Source: Bolinopsis microptera (taxonomy: Eukaryota; Ctenophora; Tentaculata; Lobata; Bolinopsidae). Taken from it: a stretch of DNA of 64,000 bases. Below, one piece after another: positions 44,474 to 59,400 of the stretch. The notes under the pieces were generated by a model. That model did not search any database, was not told the DNA's origin, and saw only the letters and a list, made by a program, of their open reading frames with translations. The stretch spans positions 18,576,975 through 18,640,974 of the forward strand of contig NC_087077.1 of the NCBI RefSeq assembly GCF_026151205.1, written 5' to 3'. The first letter of the stretch is position 1. Every line of letters begins with the position of its first letter. A program made the position numbers and the translations under genes.

Positions 44474-47400
44474 ATGGCGTTTGACACCGACGCAAGATTA
44501 CAGCTTATTGGGTCGTACACCCAGAAGACTCTGAAAATCAAGAACGACAAATGGGCGAAACTTCTCTCGCAGGACGAGCAGAAGCAGCTCATTGTAGACT
44601 TTTGCGAAAAGGGGGACCATGTCAATCTGGTTATGATTGTACAGCCTAATGGTATTCCTCTACCTTTCTACGAGTTTCCATCAACACTGAAAGGAAAAGC
44701 GGTATACTTCGTGAAAAAGGGCAAGATACCGCTGAGCAAAGGAAAGTTTAGATCAGAAATGATCTATGGCGACCTTTCAAATTCTCCTTTGGAACAACTC
44801 TCTGCATTAGTCGATGAGGTGAATTTCGAATTTTCATTCGAGGAAAAAATAAAAAACTGCATAAACTTTTTAACAATTTTTTGTTTTAAAATACGTAAGA
44901 TTTGGCACATATATACACCCTATTCCTTAGTACAACAAAAATCTGAGTCTTCAACTACAAACATAATTTTACAAGTGATAGGATGTGAAAAAACTAAAAA
45001 ATAGGGGGGATATGAAGGCTGCGTTGAATTATAATAGATATCAAAATATACCGTCATATTATATATCTTATAAAAGATATTCTAAGACCATGCCACAAAT
45101 AAATACTAAAACTTTATCCGGAGCAAAATGAACCAAATTGGCAATCCTTTATTTGAGGCATAAAAGAGCCTATCCACGTTCACTGTACGCCATGTCCAAC
45201 CGGGAGCCAATTATCATATTGACCAATATCATTATTGCAATACTGCACTAGCCACGTGCTAGGGTCACGTGCTAGGGTCACGTGCTAGGGTCACGTGCTA
45301 GGGTCACGTGCTAGGGTGTGACGATTACTTGACCCTGGCAGAGTCCTGAAACCACATAAGCAACGAGTACAACATTAAAGTTTGATTGTCAGTAAATTAA
45401 ATTAGATTGGAAAATCGTCCTTGTTACTTTAATCGGGGAGATTCCAGCCAAAATTATGTATCTGGGAGGGATCAGGGACCCTAAAATGGCCATCGCATCT
45501 CCTATTTAAGGGTTTTACAATACAAATCCAATAACTGGATAAGAATCAAAATAACTTTGGTAACTGGTAGGATCTTGATGCCTGATCAATCCTACAGAAA
45601 AACTCGCCGTTACCATTATTTATTACTCAGACTATGTTCAAAATTCTAGTTCACAATATAATTAGTAAAGATGATTCTAGTTCACAATTTAATCAGTAAA
45701 GATGATTCTAGTTCACAATTTAATCAGTAAAGATAATTCTAGCATATTAAACAAACCAAACACACGAGTAAAGTCAAACATTTCAGCTGCTAGTTCCACT
45801 TCTCTCCAACAAGCGGAACCACGAAAACTGGCCAGCTGTGGTGTCTCAAGATGTGCAGCGTCACGTGCACAATCTGAAGAGCTCCGTCTTTGTGGTGGCT
45901 GGACAGGTCAAGGGCAAAACTCTGTTACCTTTACCTGTGGGTGCTGAATCCTTCACCGATAATGACGACGACAAGTAAGAGTTTGTGTGTTGATGTTCAA
46001 TGGATGTAAAATCTAAATGGGGTGAATGATTTCTTAAAGACAGGATTATTTGTTTCTATGACTAGCTGTTTTATTTTTAATATTTCTAACAATATATTAA
46101 ACCAGGGCTGAAAGACACTTGAGAAACTCCATTCATCAAATTGAGGGAGTAATTATCGGGTGGAGTCATCAAATACACGATGTTCTGAAAAGAAAGTCAG
46201 CTCAACCTCTGTTGGAGGGACTAAACCCCGAGCCAATGGTGGAGATCGAATTTTGGGAGTCTAGAGCCAGAAATCTGGAGTGCATCTTTGATCAGGTTCG
46301 TCACTTCAGTAAAATTTAAACTCTGAAAGATTGCTGACAAAAGTGCTTAAAGATCACTCGAAGATCCGAGGTCTTCAAGCGCTTTTGACACATTTATGAC
46401 AAATTTTGGAGTTTTAAGCGGTTTTAAAAGGGGGTTTCTGGTGGGTTTCGATGGTTTTCAAGGGATAGTTCTTAATCTTGCCCCAAAAAGGAAATTTGGG
46501 TTGGTTTTTTTCTTCAGAATTCAAAATTTCAAAAATGGTCTTTAAGCACATTTGTCAGAAAACGGCAGAACTATCTCCAAACATGGAAAACATACGAGAT
46601 TTGCTGGTCTTGAATTCTAAGTTTTTGTTTATATGATGATATTGAAACTACTGTTGATTAATGAATGATTGGCCGATTGTTTATTAGCCGCATTATGTTG
46701 AAGGATAATTATTTCTTCTAGCAATTAAACTGTTGGACGAATTATCACGACGAATTGATTATTATTCCTTTAATTAATTCGTCGTTACTAGAAGAAATAA
46801 TTATCTTCCAACATGAAACTACTATGCTCCAATAAGGGTATTGGCAATGATCTGGCTTAACCAATGAAATAAGCTTGTTATTAGGTTTATGGGTTTTTAT
46901 AATTACTAATTCACATATTTTAAATACTCAGTCGGTAAAACTTTGAACAATACTATTAATTTCAGTTGAGGTCACAGAAAGTTAGGAAGATGGCAGAAAT
47001 ACTGGAGAGAACTGAGAGCAGCTACTTTAATTCCTTCAAGATACTTTTCCAAGATGTAGTCAACGGTAAATTATGGATCTAACGCGATACAATGAGATAT
47101 TAAAACACTCTCATTTCTCTAAAGAATGGCAGTATTTTTAGATTCAAAATTGATTAATAAAAGTGACACAGCTTGCGAAATGCAATTGTAATCAGATGTA
47201 TCCATGAACACGACCGTTTTTCGAAACCTGCGGAATTAATAACGCTAAGATTGCAAAAATTTATTTCCTGTTGTCACACGAATAACAAACGACTGATTTG
47301 TAAAAAACTTGATACAATATTTATGTTATGTGGTTCAGTGGTTTAACATTTTTGGTTCCATCTTCAGTAAAGAATTAAATGTAAGAAACCAAAAGCTTCA

Positions 47401-50400
47401 AACAAGCTTGACAACGAAATTACAGTTACACTTAAGTAATAAACAAGAGAGAATAGTCTAGGAAGATAGTTAATTACTTTGAGTACCTTGTGACCGAGCT
47501 AGATTACTCAGGACAAGGTATCGAGACATACCATCTAACACCTCTTACTTAAAATGAGCTAAAAGCTTATACCCCTCGAAGTCACGATTATCACGCCCTT
47601 AAAATGTTTCAGCACTAAAAGAGGCACGTGAGATCAATATGTACCTGAAAGCCCTGAAGACAACAATCGAGTCGGTGGAGGAGTCCGAGTTTGACCAGGT
47701 TGAGCCCCGGTTAGCTCCAGTCCTGCACACCTTGTGTTTAGTGTGGGCTAACAGTAGTCACTACAGGATGCCAAGTAGGATTATTGTGGTGTTACAGGAG
47801 ATTTGTAACCTTCTTATCAGGATTGTAAGTACTTTTTGTTACCTTTCTGGAAGGATTTTGGAAAAATGCTTCAGTAATCAATTGAGTGGTCCTTCAAATA
47901 ACTTATTTTGGTCAAAACAAAAAGTGAAATATTTGATCAGAAGATAAATCTGTTTTAACACAACAAAATAACAGGCATCAGAGTATCTGGGACCAGAAGA
48001 AATCTTCAAAGGGGAATCAGATGAAGCGCTTACAAAGATACGATATGTTATCAAAGTGCTGGAAAAGTTCAAGGAGGACTTTGAAGAGAAGAGGACCGCA
48101 CTGAAGGGATACTTCAAGGAAACTGATTTTGTACCCTGGGAGTTTGCTTCTAGTTTGGTGTTCCCTCGTTACAACTGCTTCTTGGGCCGTGTCAGACAAC
48201 TCCAGGTTGGTGACTAGACTGTTTAGTACTGGCTATTCGTTGAGAGACAAAATTTAGTGATAACTAAGAGCTAGGCCGAGTAAGGCCGACACAGGTTCTA
48301 AATCTCATTAATACCACGATAATTACTGCTATTTAAATTGCATTGTCCCTGTTCATCAGAAATTTAGTGATAATATTACTATGTTAGGACATCAAACAAT
48401 TCCGACAATTCTATTGTCCTACTTATTGATTATTTACCAAACCTGCGAGCTACTATTCCATTAAACAATGTATTTCAGGATCTAGTTGAGACTACGATCG
48501 AGTTTAACAGACTAGAGAAGGTAGAAATTGGAGGAATGAAGGGTAAAGCTCTGAGTAAACAGATAGAAAACTTGTTCGGGGAATTCACTGAGTTTGTCAC
48601 TATCTTCCAAAACATCACCTACAACTGTCTGGACATCAAGGATCCGGTAGGTACAGTGTAGGATGTGTAGGGTGTAGGGTGTAGGGTGTAGGGTGTAGGG
48701 TGTAGGGTGTAGGGTGTAGGGTGTAGGGTGTAGGGTGTGTAGGGTATGTAGAGTGTAGTTTGTTCTAAATAAGCTTTATGTACACATGTGTGTAATGTAC
48801 TTTTTGTACACTAAATAGCCAATATAATACTTCATGCCAGTCAAATGTCAAGAATAGTGTCCAGTGAATGAACTTATTTATGATATTCTGGTCACATTGC
48901 ATGACTGTGTCACGTGATAGAAGACCGCAAGCAAGTTCTGATAATACACACGTCGAGAGATGCAGGAGCATTTGTTATATTCTAGCACTTATTGCTTGAG
49001 AAAAAGTGAGGTGGTCATGACAACCAATATTTTAACATGCTTAAGATCAGACGGTTGAATATGCTCAATCCTTATTAATGCTTATGATACGTATGTATAA
49101 TATAATATTTATTTTACATCTATGTCAAGCAAGCAAAGTTAAACCTCGTCAAGCCGAAGATTCAAAAATAAATTTTCGAACTGCAGTCGGTGTTTTAAAT
49201 ATTGATGTTCATGATACATATGATAACTATGTAGAACTGGTTAACCTAGAAAGAAACCCTGAAAGAAATTATCTGAAAGTAATTTATATTAATACTAGAA
49301 TTCCAACAGGCATTCAAGAGGGATTATGACAAGTTCATCGAGAAGATTGAATACTTAGACTTACGACTGGCATCTATTATTAACCAAGGATTTGACGATT
49401 GTGGATCTTTGGAGGCAATATTGAAGGTACAATCCACTAAAATTGTTTTGATGTATTTTGTAAATTTGGCGATTGTACGTCTATAAGTTTTTTAAGTTCA
49501 GTAAATAAAGTAATACAACAATTCCGAGGACCGAGACTAAATACTTATAATCAATAATGAATAATTAATTGAGCAATTATCTAATTAATTCCTAATCAGA
49601 TGTTGGACGCGTTTGGAACCCTGCTGGACAGGCCAATCATTAGGCGAAATTCGGAGCCCAAGTATCCTCTACTCATCCAAATGTACGAAGCAGAGCTTGA
49701 CTCGACCAAGAAAATGTTCGATGCTCAAAACTCTGTATTGAAGGTAACAAAATTAAACTTCAAATTATCAAATTGTCTTAGTTATAAATATTGCTGATTG
49801 ACAGTTATCAAATCCATTTGGTTACTTGTCTAGACAATGCCAGATTAATTGAATCACAATTGCAACTTTGCAAGTTCACTGGAAGTTCGTGTAGTTGAGT
49901 AATCGTTTTAATGAGATCTAATCTTTAGTGAGTTTTGAGTTTGAATTGATAACACTTATTATATATATTATTTTTTGAGTAAACATTGGCTGGTACTTCG
50001 GGCCGGTCCCCAACAAAAAAAAGAGTATGACATCAGTTTAGAGATTTATTATAGTTCATGATCGTTGAACAAGTGAAGCATAAGATTAGTCTCCTCTGAA
50101 ATGTCAAGACAAATTTGGATACAAATCTAATGTTTCTCTGGTACAACTTTCGTTCTTATTATATCACTAGTAAATATACATCATCACAACCCAAAATTGT
50201 TAGTTACCAGTGCAACAAGTGCGCGGCGCGTTTAGGACATTGCGCGCCAATTTATTTTGAAATTTAAATTGATTCATAAATCAGTAAATTGATTTAGTGT
50301 AAATTGTAATCCAACAGCTAAGTAGTTTTATAGTGCTGTTAACTTCATTATCATATTCTGTTGGGCATTGATGTCTTGAGCAGACGAGGAATTTTATGGG

Positions 50401-53400
50401 AAAGTTCCCACCTTGGGGCTTGGCTAGTCATCTATTATTACACTAGTCATAACTGCTTAACTTATGACTTATCACTCCTATTTAGTATTTATCCTCAGAA
50501 ACTATCCTTAAAATATTAGGTTTTAATATTTACCCAAATAAGTCACAATCTCTTTTAATATAAGAAATTCAATTTTTCAGGATACCCAAAACTTGGTGTT
50601 ACACGTCAACATGCCCTTCGTGGCTGGTGTACTGCAATGGTGTCAAGGAATGAGAGAAAGAATAAGCTTAATCAGAAACAAACTCGTACAACTCAATCAT
50701 GGGTAAGTCAGAAGTGGTTATCGTGTCCAGTGTTGATCTCCACACTTGACAATCTGTACAAAAGATTAAAGCCAGTCTTTAATGATTAATGATTAAAGTT
50801 TGTTATTATAAGACATGGATATCAATAATGATAATCACACAGTGACGCAAAATTTCATTATCATTATGGTATGATTCCCATGGATCACTCTATACCGAGT
50901 ATTAATAATGGGATATGTGGTCGCTATTGTCGAAATCAAGAAATATTATTAGATCGTGACATGATAAACATTGCAGGGCAGTCGAAAGTGCAGAAGCTTT
51001 GATAGTTTTCCAAAAGTACGATCAAATGATGGAGCTCCTCAAAACGTAAGTTTACTTGCTACCACTTCCGGCTACTTAAGTTTGCCAAATTAGGATTGGG
51101 TTTTTAAGACTGTTTAACACCAATAAGATTGATCTGAATTTATGTAAGTACTTTGATATATCAATACTACATATTATAATATTATGTTGGGAGAAATTAT
51201 AGACGGGAGAAAAAATATTACTAAGTAAAACTAAACGCTGACTCCCTGACACTGGTAGGTTTGAGCGCACTATTTACACTGACTGGACGAGCTCAGTAGG
51301 AGAAGTGTCAGAACTCAACTTGGATCTTCCTTTGCTCACTAGGAGTGAAGAAAGTAAACTGATCAGTGTCAACTTTGACCCACAGGTTTGTGCAACTGCT
51401 TATACTGGAGATAAACGGATTCTATAAGTTTTAAAGATGTGCTAAATCTTACGCGATATTGCATTGTTCCAACAATTGTATGTTGGTCCAATTTTTAATT
51501 CTGACTGATTGGAAGTACTCTTTAACATCAACAAATTTTTCAAGATTTGTCCATGATATTGGCTCCTTAATGTCATCAAGAATTTAAAACTGATCAAATC
51601 GTTCTTGAAGTTAAAGATTTCTCAAGAAATTACATCAGCCGCTAAATTACGACTCTTACTCTGGGGCATGACTAACAATTTTCAATAATAAATTCAACCT
51701 TCTTTGATTAAGAAATTGCATACTATACCGGGTATGTATGCACATAAACTAGAATATTTGCATAAATATTAAGAAAACTGAAGAAATTACAGCTTTATAT
51801 GCGCCGACAAACCCTTAAAGTTAGATCTTTAGTAGTAGTGCTACCGCATGTGTGGTGTGATTTAAATACCCACGATTTGATTGTGGTGACGATGACGTGG
51901 TCCCCTCCTTGTATGTGTTGATTTGATTAGAACGGTCCTAAAGTCCAGTTTCAGATTAATCTCATACTCAAGGTCCGTTTGTAAAATTTTGATGGCTTTA
52001 GTCAACCCAATTTTAATCACCAGGTCAATTCTTGTTTGCGTTCATTGCTCAAAACAAAAGCTCTGTAATAACATTTGAATTTGTCCCAGATTCAAGAAAA
52101 GTTGCCATTCAAAGTGATAGTTATCACGGCGCAGATAAAAGCCACTGTAATAACTGAATAACATCTGAATTAAGCCACATCTGAATTAAGCCACTAGGTC
52201 CTAGAAAAGTTGCAATAATTCGTGGAAACACTGACCATTCAAAATAATAGTAAACACGGCTCCAAATGAAAGCTACCGTTATTAATGAATAACATTTTAT
52301 TTGGACCCTTACCCTTGATTAAAGATAAGTTATTACAATTCTTCTTCATTTCGGTATGGTAGAGAATCAACAGTAAGAGAATATAACGAAAATTAGAGAA
52401 TGAAATACGAATTGTTGATCAGTTTTCGGAGAAACTGGATCACTAGTACAAAAAAATAAGTTGAGAGTATCATGATCATCCATAAAATTGCATCACATGG
52501 CTAGACGTGACACCACTAAAATTGTATTGCAGACAAATGAGTGGTCCGTGCAGGGCTGTGTTACTCGTTACTATTGTAATACTAATATTAGCACTGTGGT
52601 GAATATTTTACCACTCCTTTTTATCTGCCTCGGTCCTTCAACAATAAGACTATACAAAGAGATTTTAGATAAGGGGTGTACTAATTTCAAGGTCTAAATT
52701 GGCGGTGTCAAAAGATTTCAGTTTAGAAAGTAGTTTTTACTCTTGACTCTACCATCAGCTTTATCACTGCTTAGTATTCCATTTCAATTTAGAAACTATA
52801 ACCTAGATAAAAACCCTATTTATTTTTCTCAGCTTGTATCTGTACTGCGAGAGGTAAGATACCTGGAATCTCTGAAGCGTGATGATATCGAGATACCTGG
52901 ATCAGCTGCTGGCATCTACTCTAAGAACGATCTGTTCAGACAGTATCTCGCTAATTTGGATCTTATTGTATCCAGGTAAAGATTGTACTTCATGACCAGA
53001 AAGGTGTTTGCTGTAATATGTCATGATAAGTTATCACATTAAAAGATGGGATCGTTTAACAGCAGATAAACAGTGGTGGATTAATCGGATTGATAGATTA
53101 GTGTTAGTGTCTGAATAACAAGATAATTTTAAAATAAGCCCCCTGTTGAGCAGCTGCTAAACCCTATTTTCTCAGATATAACAAAGTACGGGAGACTATT
53201 CTAGATGTGGAGTATCCACTGATCGAGGGACAACTAGGACATCTAGACATCCAACTTGACCGAGCCATTACTAGTCTGAACTGGAAGAGCGAGGGTAAGT
53301 TAACTTTAACTTTCAGTAAGTTAGATAGATTCCAGAACAGTCTTTAGAACTTTTATTACCGACTAATACCCTAGTTGAATTGACCATATAATTGGATCGT

Positions 53401-56400
53401 TCAATATTTATTAAACATTGCATTTCATGAGAGAGTAAAAATGCGCAAGTATTTAAGCTATTTAACTTTGCTCCAGAGTCCAGGTTGATTAATTAACCAA
53501 GTACCATTCAGATGTGTGGACCTACATCGAAGAAACGCGGCACACAACTGGAAACCTGGAACAGCGAGTATCCTCAGCTAAGGACAATGTTGAAGCTATG
53601 AACAACATCATGGCTAAGTGGTGCGACTATCCTCTGTATGAGAGGAAGGAGAAACGAGGCCTGCTCAATCTAGATGTGAGTATTCGCCCACTAGAAGTGA
53701 GTGGGTGACGTATTGTCATTCTCACCATGCCAACTTCATCCAAACGAGAAATGATTGACGTGCCATCACTATAAAATAAGCGCCAAGTAGAGTTGCGACA
53801 TAGTTAAATGGGAAAGCTGTTGTCGACAAAATTCGTCGATTTCACTAGCGAAGTGAAGTGCTTATAATATGTCATTCAAGTTCCTAAAACAATTGTCGTA
53901 ATTGAACTGTAAACCTTAAATGGCTGACAATTTGTGGGCAAGTGCAACCAATCACAGCATCCCTGCTGTATTTTCAAAATTCAAAATTTAAAAATATACT
54001 GTTTAGTGTTTTGGTAAAATTAATGCTTCACTTACTCTCCACTACAGTCTTTTATAACTTATACCATTATAATTATATTTCCAACCAGGATCGAGCAGCT
54101 ATGTTAGCACAACGTTACAACCTCATTAAAGAAGATGGAGTCAAGATACAAGAGATCGTATCCACCAATCTAACCCTGTTCAAAGCAACTGAGGACAGCG
54201 ATCACTGGAGGAACTATCTTGATTATGTTGACGATATGATCCTTGACGGCTTCTTCAACGCAGTCCAGTGTTCTCTTGCTTACCTGCTGGAGAATACAGA
54301 ACTTAATGCTCCTGATATTATGCCACTTATGGAAGCTAGGTTGGTTTTGACTGCTTTATTTATGGTGTTAATCTGGTGTGTTTATATTTAAGCACAACCG
54401 TAGGATTTAAAATTTGTCTCAATTATTAACGTTAATGTAACTTTAACTAGGGTTCCCTGATGCAACCAGTGACTGGTAACCAGATAAGTATCTGTCAATT
54501 TAAAAGCGAATCTAATGATATTGTCATTACAGATTAGAGCTGGCAATTCCCGACATGGTCTTTGTACCGTCTCTAGAGTTCGGCTCCGAGGACGGTTTCA
54601 TGGAACTGATCGAGGGAATTGTAGACGACGCGTACAAGCTGTCGTCGCTGATTCCTCGTATCGCTAAACACAACGGCATGGACCATTACCAGATCGAGCT
54701 GGACGACATGTTAGATCTCAGTGAGATGAGACATGATTTGATGGATAGAGTAACTGCTGTCATCAACAAGGTGGGCATATTTTCACTCTTAAAGATTTTT
54801 GATAAGATGAGCAGGGAGATTTGAAAGGATAATAAGCGGCATTTCAAGTTGAATACGAAATTCTTGCTAGACTCTTGCCTTTTGCTCCGTTTAGTAAAAA
54901 TCTCTCAAACAATATAATTGATTTTGACAACGGACGGTTCATGATCCATTCTAACAGGCAATTGAGCAACGTAACCAGTTTGAGAACTACTCCTACCTGT
55001 GGACAGAAAACAGGGCTGAGTTCCTACGACAGTTCCTGCTCTACAACCATGTCCTGACTCAAGAGGAGATAGAGAATGCAGGAGAGGAAGGAGTGCCTGA
55101 GTGCCGGCCCACTCTCGAGCAATTCAAAGAACAGGTTAGCTGATTTTTGCACAGTTCAAAGTGTTGGTATTACAAAGGAACTTGTGGTCAGAAAATAGTT
55201 TTCATTTCCTTATGCTATTAATTTGAAGTGGGTAGCGTGGGAAGACAATCAGACAGCTATAATGGAGTTATTCTGTCGGATCAGTCTGATACTATTTAAC
55301 TGGCAAGTTTATGTTGTGCGTCAGATGAGAGTTCGATAATTTATCTGTCAAGTATATTAGTTGCAAATAGTTGATACAAACTTCGATATTGTCAAGTTGT
55401 CTGATAAGCTGTCAAAATTTTAAGGAGGCAGAAGATTTCTAATAATATTAACAGAGATTTTAAGGCAACACCCTTGCTTCTATTGATAAGATAAAGGTTG
55501 CAATGAAGTGGCTAAGATCGATCAAACCAACCACTTTTTGTCGGTGAAAACTGAAACAACGATGCTGACAGAGTCCTTAACTTCATCACGTGATTCATAT
55601 ATCATGCGAGCGACTTAGATCAAATCAAACTTTAAATATCGTCAAATCAACATGCTTGAAATCTAGAAATCTAGAAATTGCTTTTATAAAACCTTTTAAA
55701 TAACACATGTGTTTCTTCCCAGATGGACACGTACGAAACGCTGTACGTCGGGTAGGGCAGCCTACCCGACAAATTTCAATCTGACAGACAATGCTGTTAA
55801 ATACGTAGCGTTTCAAGTGCAAACGTATGCATACGCAAACGTATTTGTCGCCGAAAATTCGCGTATTTCGATTTCCACTGTGGAGTAAGAACGATTTTTT
55901 ACAATAAATTTTGACCTGCGCGCGTATTTCGGACAAATTTTAGACGTATTCCGGACAAAATTTAACAGGGTCTAAATTCAATTTTTTTCGGGCTTATTGA
56001 TTGGATACTTCACGTATTCTTACGTATTTCTCTCGAACATTGAATACGCCGTATTTTGAGTCGATTTTTTGACGTATTTAACAACGATGATGACAGAGTC
56101 GTTAACTTCATCACGTGATTCATATATGCCATGCGAGCGACTTAGATCAAATCAAATTTTAAATATCATCAAATCAACACGCTTGAAACCTAGAAATCTA
56201 GAAATTGCTTGTATAAAACCATTTTAATAACACACATGTTTCTTCCCAGATGGACACGTACGAAACGCTGTACGACGAGGTGGCTGCCCTACCCGACGTC
56301 TACGTGTTTGACCAGTGGTTCCGTCTTAGTATCAGACCTTTCAAACAGAACCTCCTGAACGTAGTCCGAAAGTGGAGTCTCATGTTCAAGACCCATCTTA

Positions 56401-59400
56401 TTGATCACGTGACCAACAGCTTGAAGAACTTACAGGACTTCATCAAGGTTACCACTTCTGGTCTCACTGTTGAGGTTGAGGACGGTGACTACGAAGGATT
56501 GGTGAGTAACATTTAAATATAACTTAGTTATTTTAGAAGGTCCGAGAAGATTTCATTAATATAAATTAACCTCGTTGATTAAAAAGTAGGAATACTTACT
56601 CAGTCGATATCTTACTTTTTGGTCTCTTTAACTACACGAAATAACGTTCAGGTTGCTTGTATGGGTAACCTATTAAACGTGCGGGACCGAACTGCCTTAA
56701 CAGACGAGATGTTCGAACCTCTTAAACAAACCATAGACCTGCTCAAGAGCTACGATCATGAGATGAGCGAAGAAGTTCACCAGCAACTTCAGGTTTGTGG
56801 ACAACCAATTAGTATAATATACCAGATACAATATAACCGCAGTCTCAAAAATATATGGGTTATGGATGATTGGGATTTGGGAAGGACGATAGTCTCCGCA
56901 TTTTTCACGATCAAAATAAATGCAAAGGTCTATATCTATAAGTCTATAGATGTGGATACTGGAGGGGAGGTGAATCGTATTTTTTGACTCGTGAGAGTGA
57001 TCAGTAAAACTGAATTTTCATTGGTTATTACACCGTAATTACACCGTGAAATTACGCTTTGCATCGTGTTGAACAGCCTAGTAGCTATAACATAGCTACT
57101 AGTATAAAAGATTGACTTAAAATACCCAAGTCATTTTTTCGAGTTTAACTTTCCTCGGAAATCTATTTGAGATTCCAACTATGGATTACCACTACCAAGG
57201 CTCCATCTTATTCGGTTTAGTAATAGTATTTGCCGGCTTCACAGATCATTCCACCATCATATAATTACTTTTTTAGGAGCTACCAGAGCAATGGAACAAC
57301 GTAAAGAAGCAGGGAGTAATGGTGAAGCAACAGGTAGCACCATTACAGGCCAACGAAGTTGCTATTATTCGCAGAAAGTGTACCTCATTCGACGTCAAAC
57401 AGCACGAGTTTAGAGAGTAAGTAGAAACTATATTTTGTCAAAATATAAAAGTTAGCACCTTTATATTATATATATTGTCATGAGTCATGAGTCATGACCT
57501 AAACGTGCTCTAACTTGCTCTAATGATGGAGACGAGGATTAATTCAAAAGGTTATAATGAAAAATAATTAAAAGCATGTTTAGCATTTATTTGGCGATAA
57601 AATGTTGAATATGATTATACTCGTAAGGGTATACATATAATAGACGATTGCAGACAAATATTTTTATCCAGCCACGAATTGTCTTTGAGTCTCATAGAAT
57701 GTTTTTGTGTTAAAAACGTTTGACATTTTCTGATCAGTCTCGAGCGAAGGGCGAACTCTTAGCGTAAAATTAAAATTCAGAAATTAATAAAAAGGGTACA
57801 TTGACATAAGTTCCTAACTGGAGCCTGATCAGGAAGCATAATAAACTTTAAATACAAATATTTTAGATAGAATGTCTCGACTTGTGAAACATGATAAATT
57901 ACACAATTGTCAATTCTTTTCCATCAAAAATTATAATAACTGGGTTGGCGTTGAAGATCTAATGAACTTTCCTGTGTCAACTGTCAATCACAAACAGTCA
58001 CCATCACACACACGACGGTAAAAATAAAATGATTTTAAAGCACCAGTCACGAAGTAAGATTTAGTGCAATCCGCAATATAATAGACAGATAAGCTATAAA
58101 TTACATAATCTAAATCTGGTTTATTTCAGGATGTTCCGAAAAGATGCTCCCTTCAAATACGCAGCAGAGAGTGTGTACGGTAACTTAGACGAGATGCACG
58201 TTAAGATAGCCGTTATGGAGGAGGAGATGCAGGGACTAGCTGACAGTGCTTCACTCTTTGAAGTTAACATGCCCGAGTTCAAACAGCTCAAGGGCTGCAG
58301 AAGGGAGGTTAAACTCTTGAAGGTGAGTTTCAGTTTTGATGTTTTTAGATGATTAGATGACCTTGTAATTAATGGAAGGAAAATAAAAATGTATTATTAT
58401 TAATGGATAATATAGGTAATGTGACTGCTTAGGTCTAATAATACAATACAATAGGAGTAATTCAATGAATAATGGGGGTTGGAGCCAGAGTCCCTACTCA
58501 TTCCTTGTTTTTGCCAATTTCTCCAGGTCCAAGATTTTCAAAATCGAATAAAAAATTGTTTAAGGCCTATCTCAAAATTCTGGCCATGCAATCTTTTCTA
58601 AATGGTCCTTAGAACATATCCTGAAAGTTTCAGGGTGATGACTCAAAAAATGTAGGAGTTCAAGATAGATTTTTAGACTCGATTTTCAGGTCGCGCGATT
58701 GAAAATCGCTCGCGCAATACAATTACACATTTAAAGCGCTGACATTTGACCGGTAATAACTTCGGCTAGGAACAATATTTTTCTATAGGACCAAAAGCAG
58801 CTGATATATATCACTCCCCTCTATCAGAAAAAAACTATAAAATCAATTTCGAGGGAATTTTGATGAAGACCCCGGCCCCTTTAAAGTTAAAGTGCTCTGA
58901 TCCTAAAATATCAATATATTAAAAGGAGAAATTTAACTGCTGATATAAAAGCATTACGTACACGTAATTCATAAGTGCATCATGGCTGCGATTGGAATAG
59001 TTATGTGAGTTTTGAAGGATTATTTACTTTTAAAAGTCATAAGTAAAAAATAGATCCTGTCATGCAACATTACATGCAGGATTACATGGCCCATGCTCAC
59101 CTTTAGATTTATGGCAAAATTATGCTTTTAAAAGTATGAACTAAAAGAACTTATGCACTAAAAGTAAGCTGTTAAGGGTGAATTACGTTATTGGGCGTTT
59201 ACGCTAAAAGCTGTATCCGTATAGCATCATGACCGTCGCTAAAACATTTTGCACCGTTATACTTATAGTAAATCCAATAATTGGAATTCTATTGGGACCA
59301 GCGCGGCGTTTGTGACTTACTAAGCGAAGCTTCAGAAATCTTTATTTATATCAAGTTCTAAGGAATGAAATTGATAGGAATGTGCAACAATAGCGGCAAG

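Noticed and set aside
45702-45947. 81-aa plus-strand open frame
   Set aside because: It is a wrong-frame reading over dynein exon 2 (45787-45974); the frame giving [10 protein letters not shown] joins in phase with exons 1 and 3.
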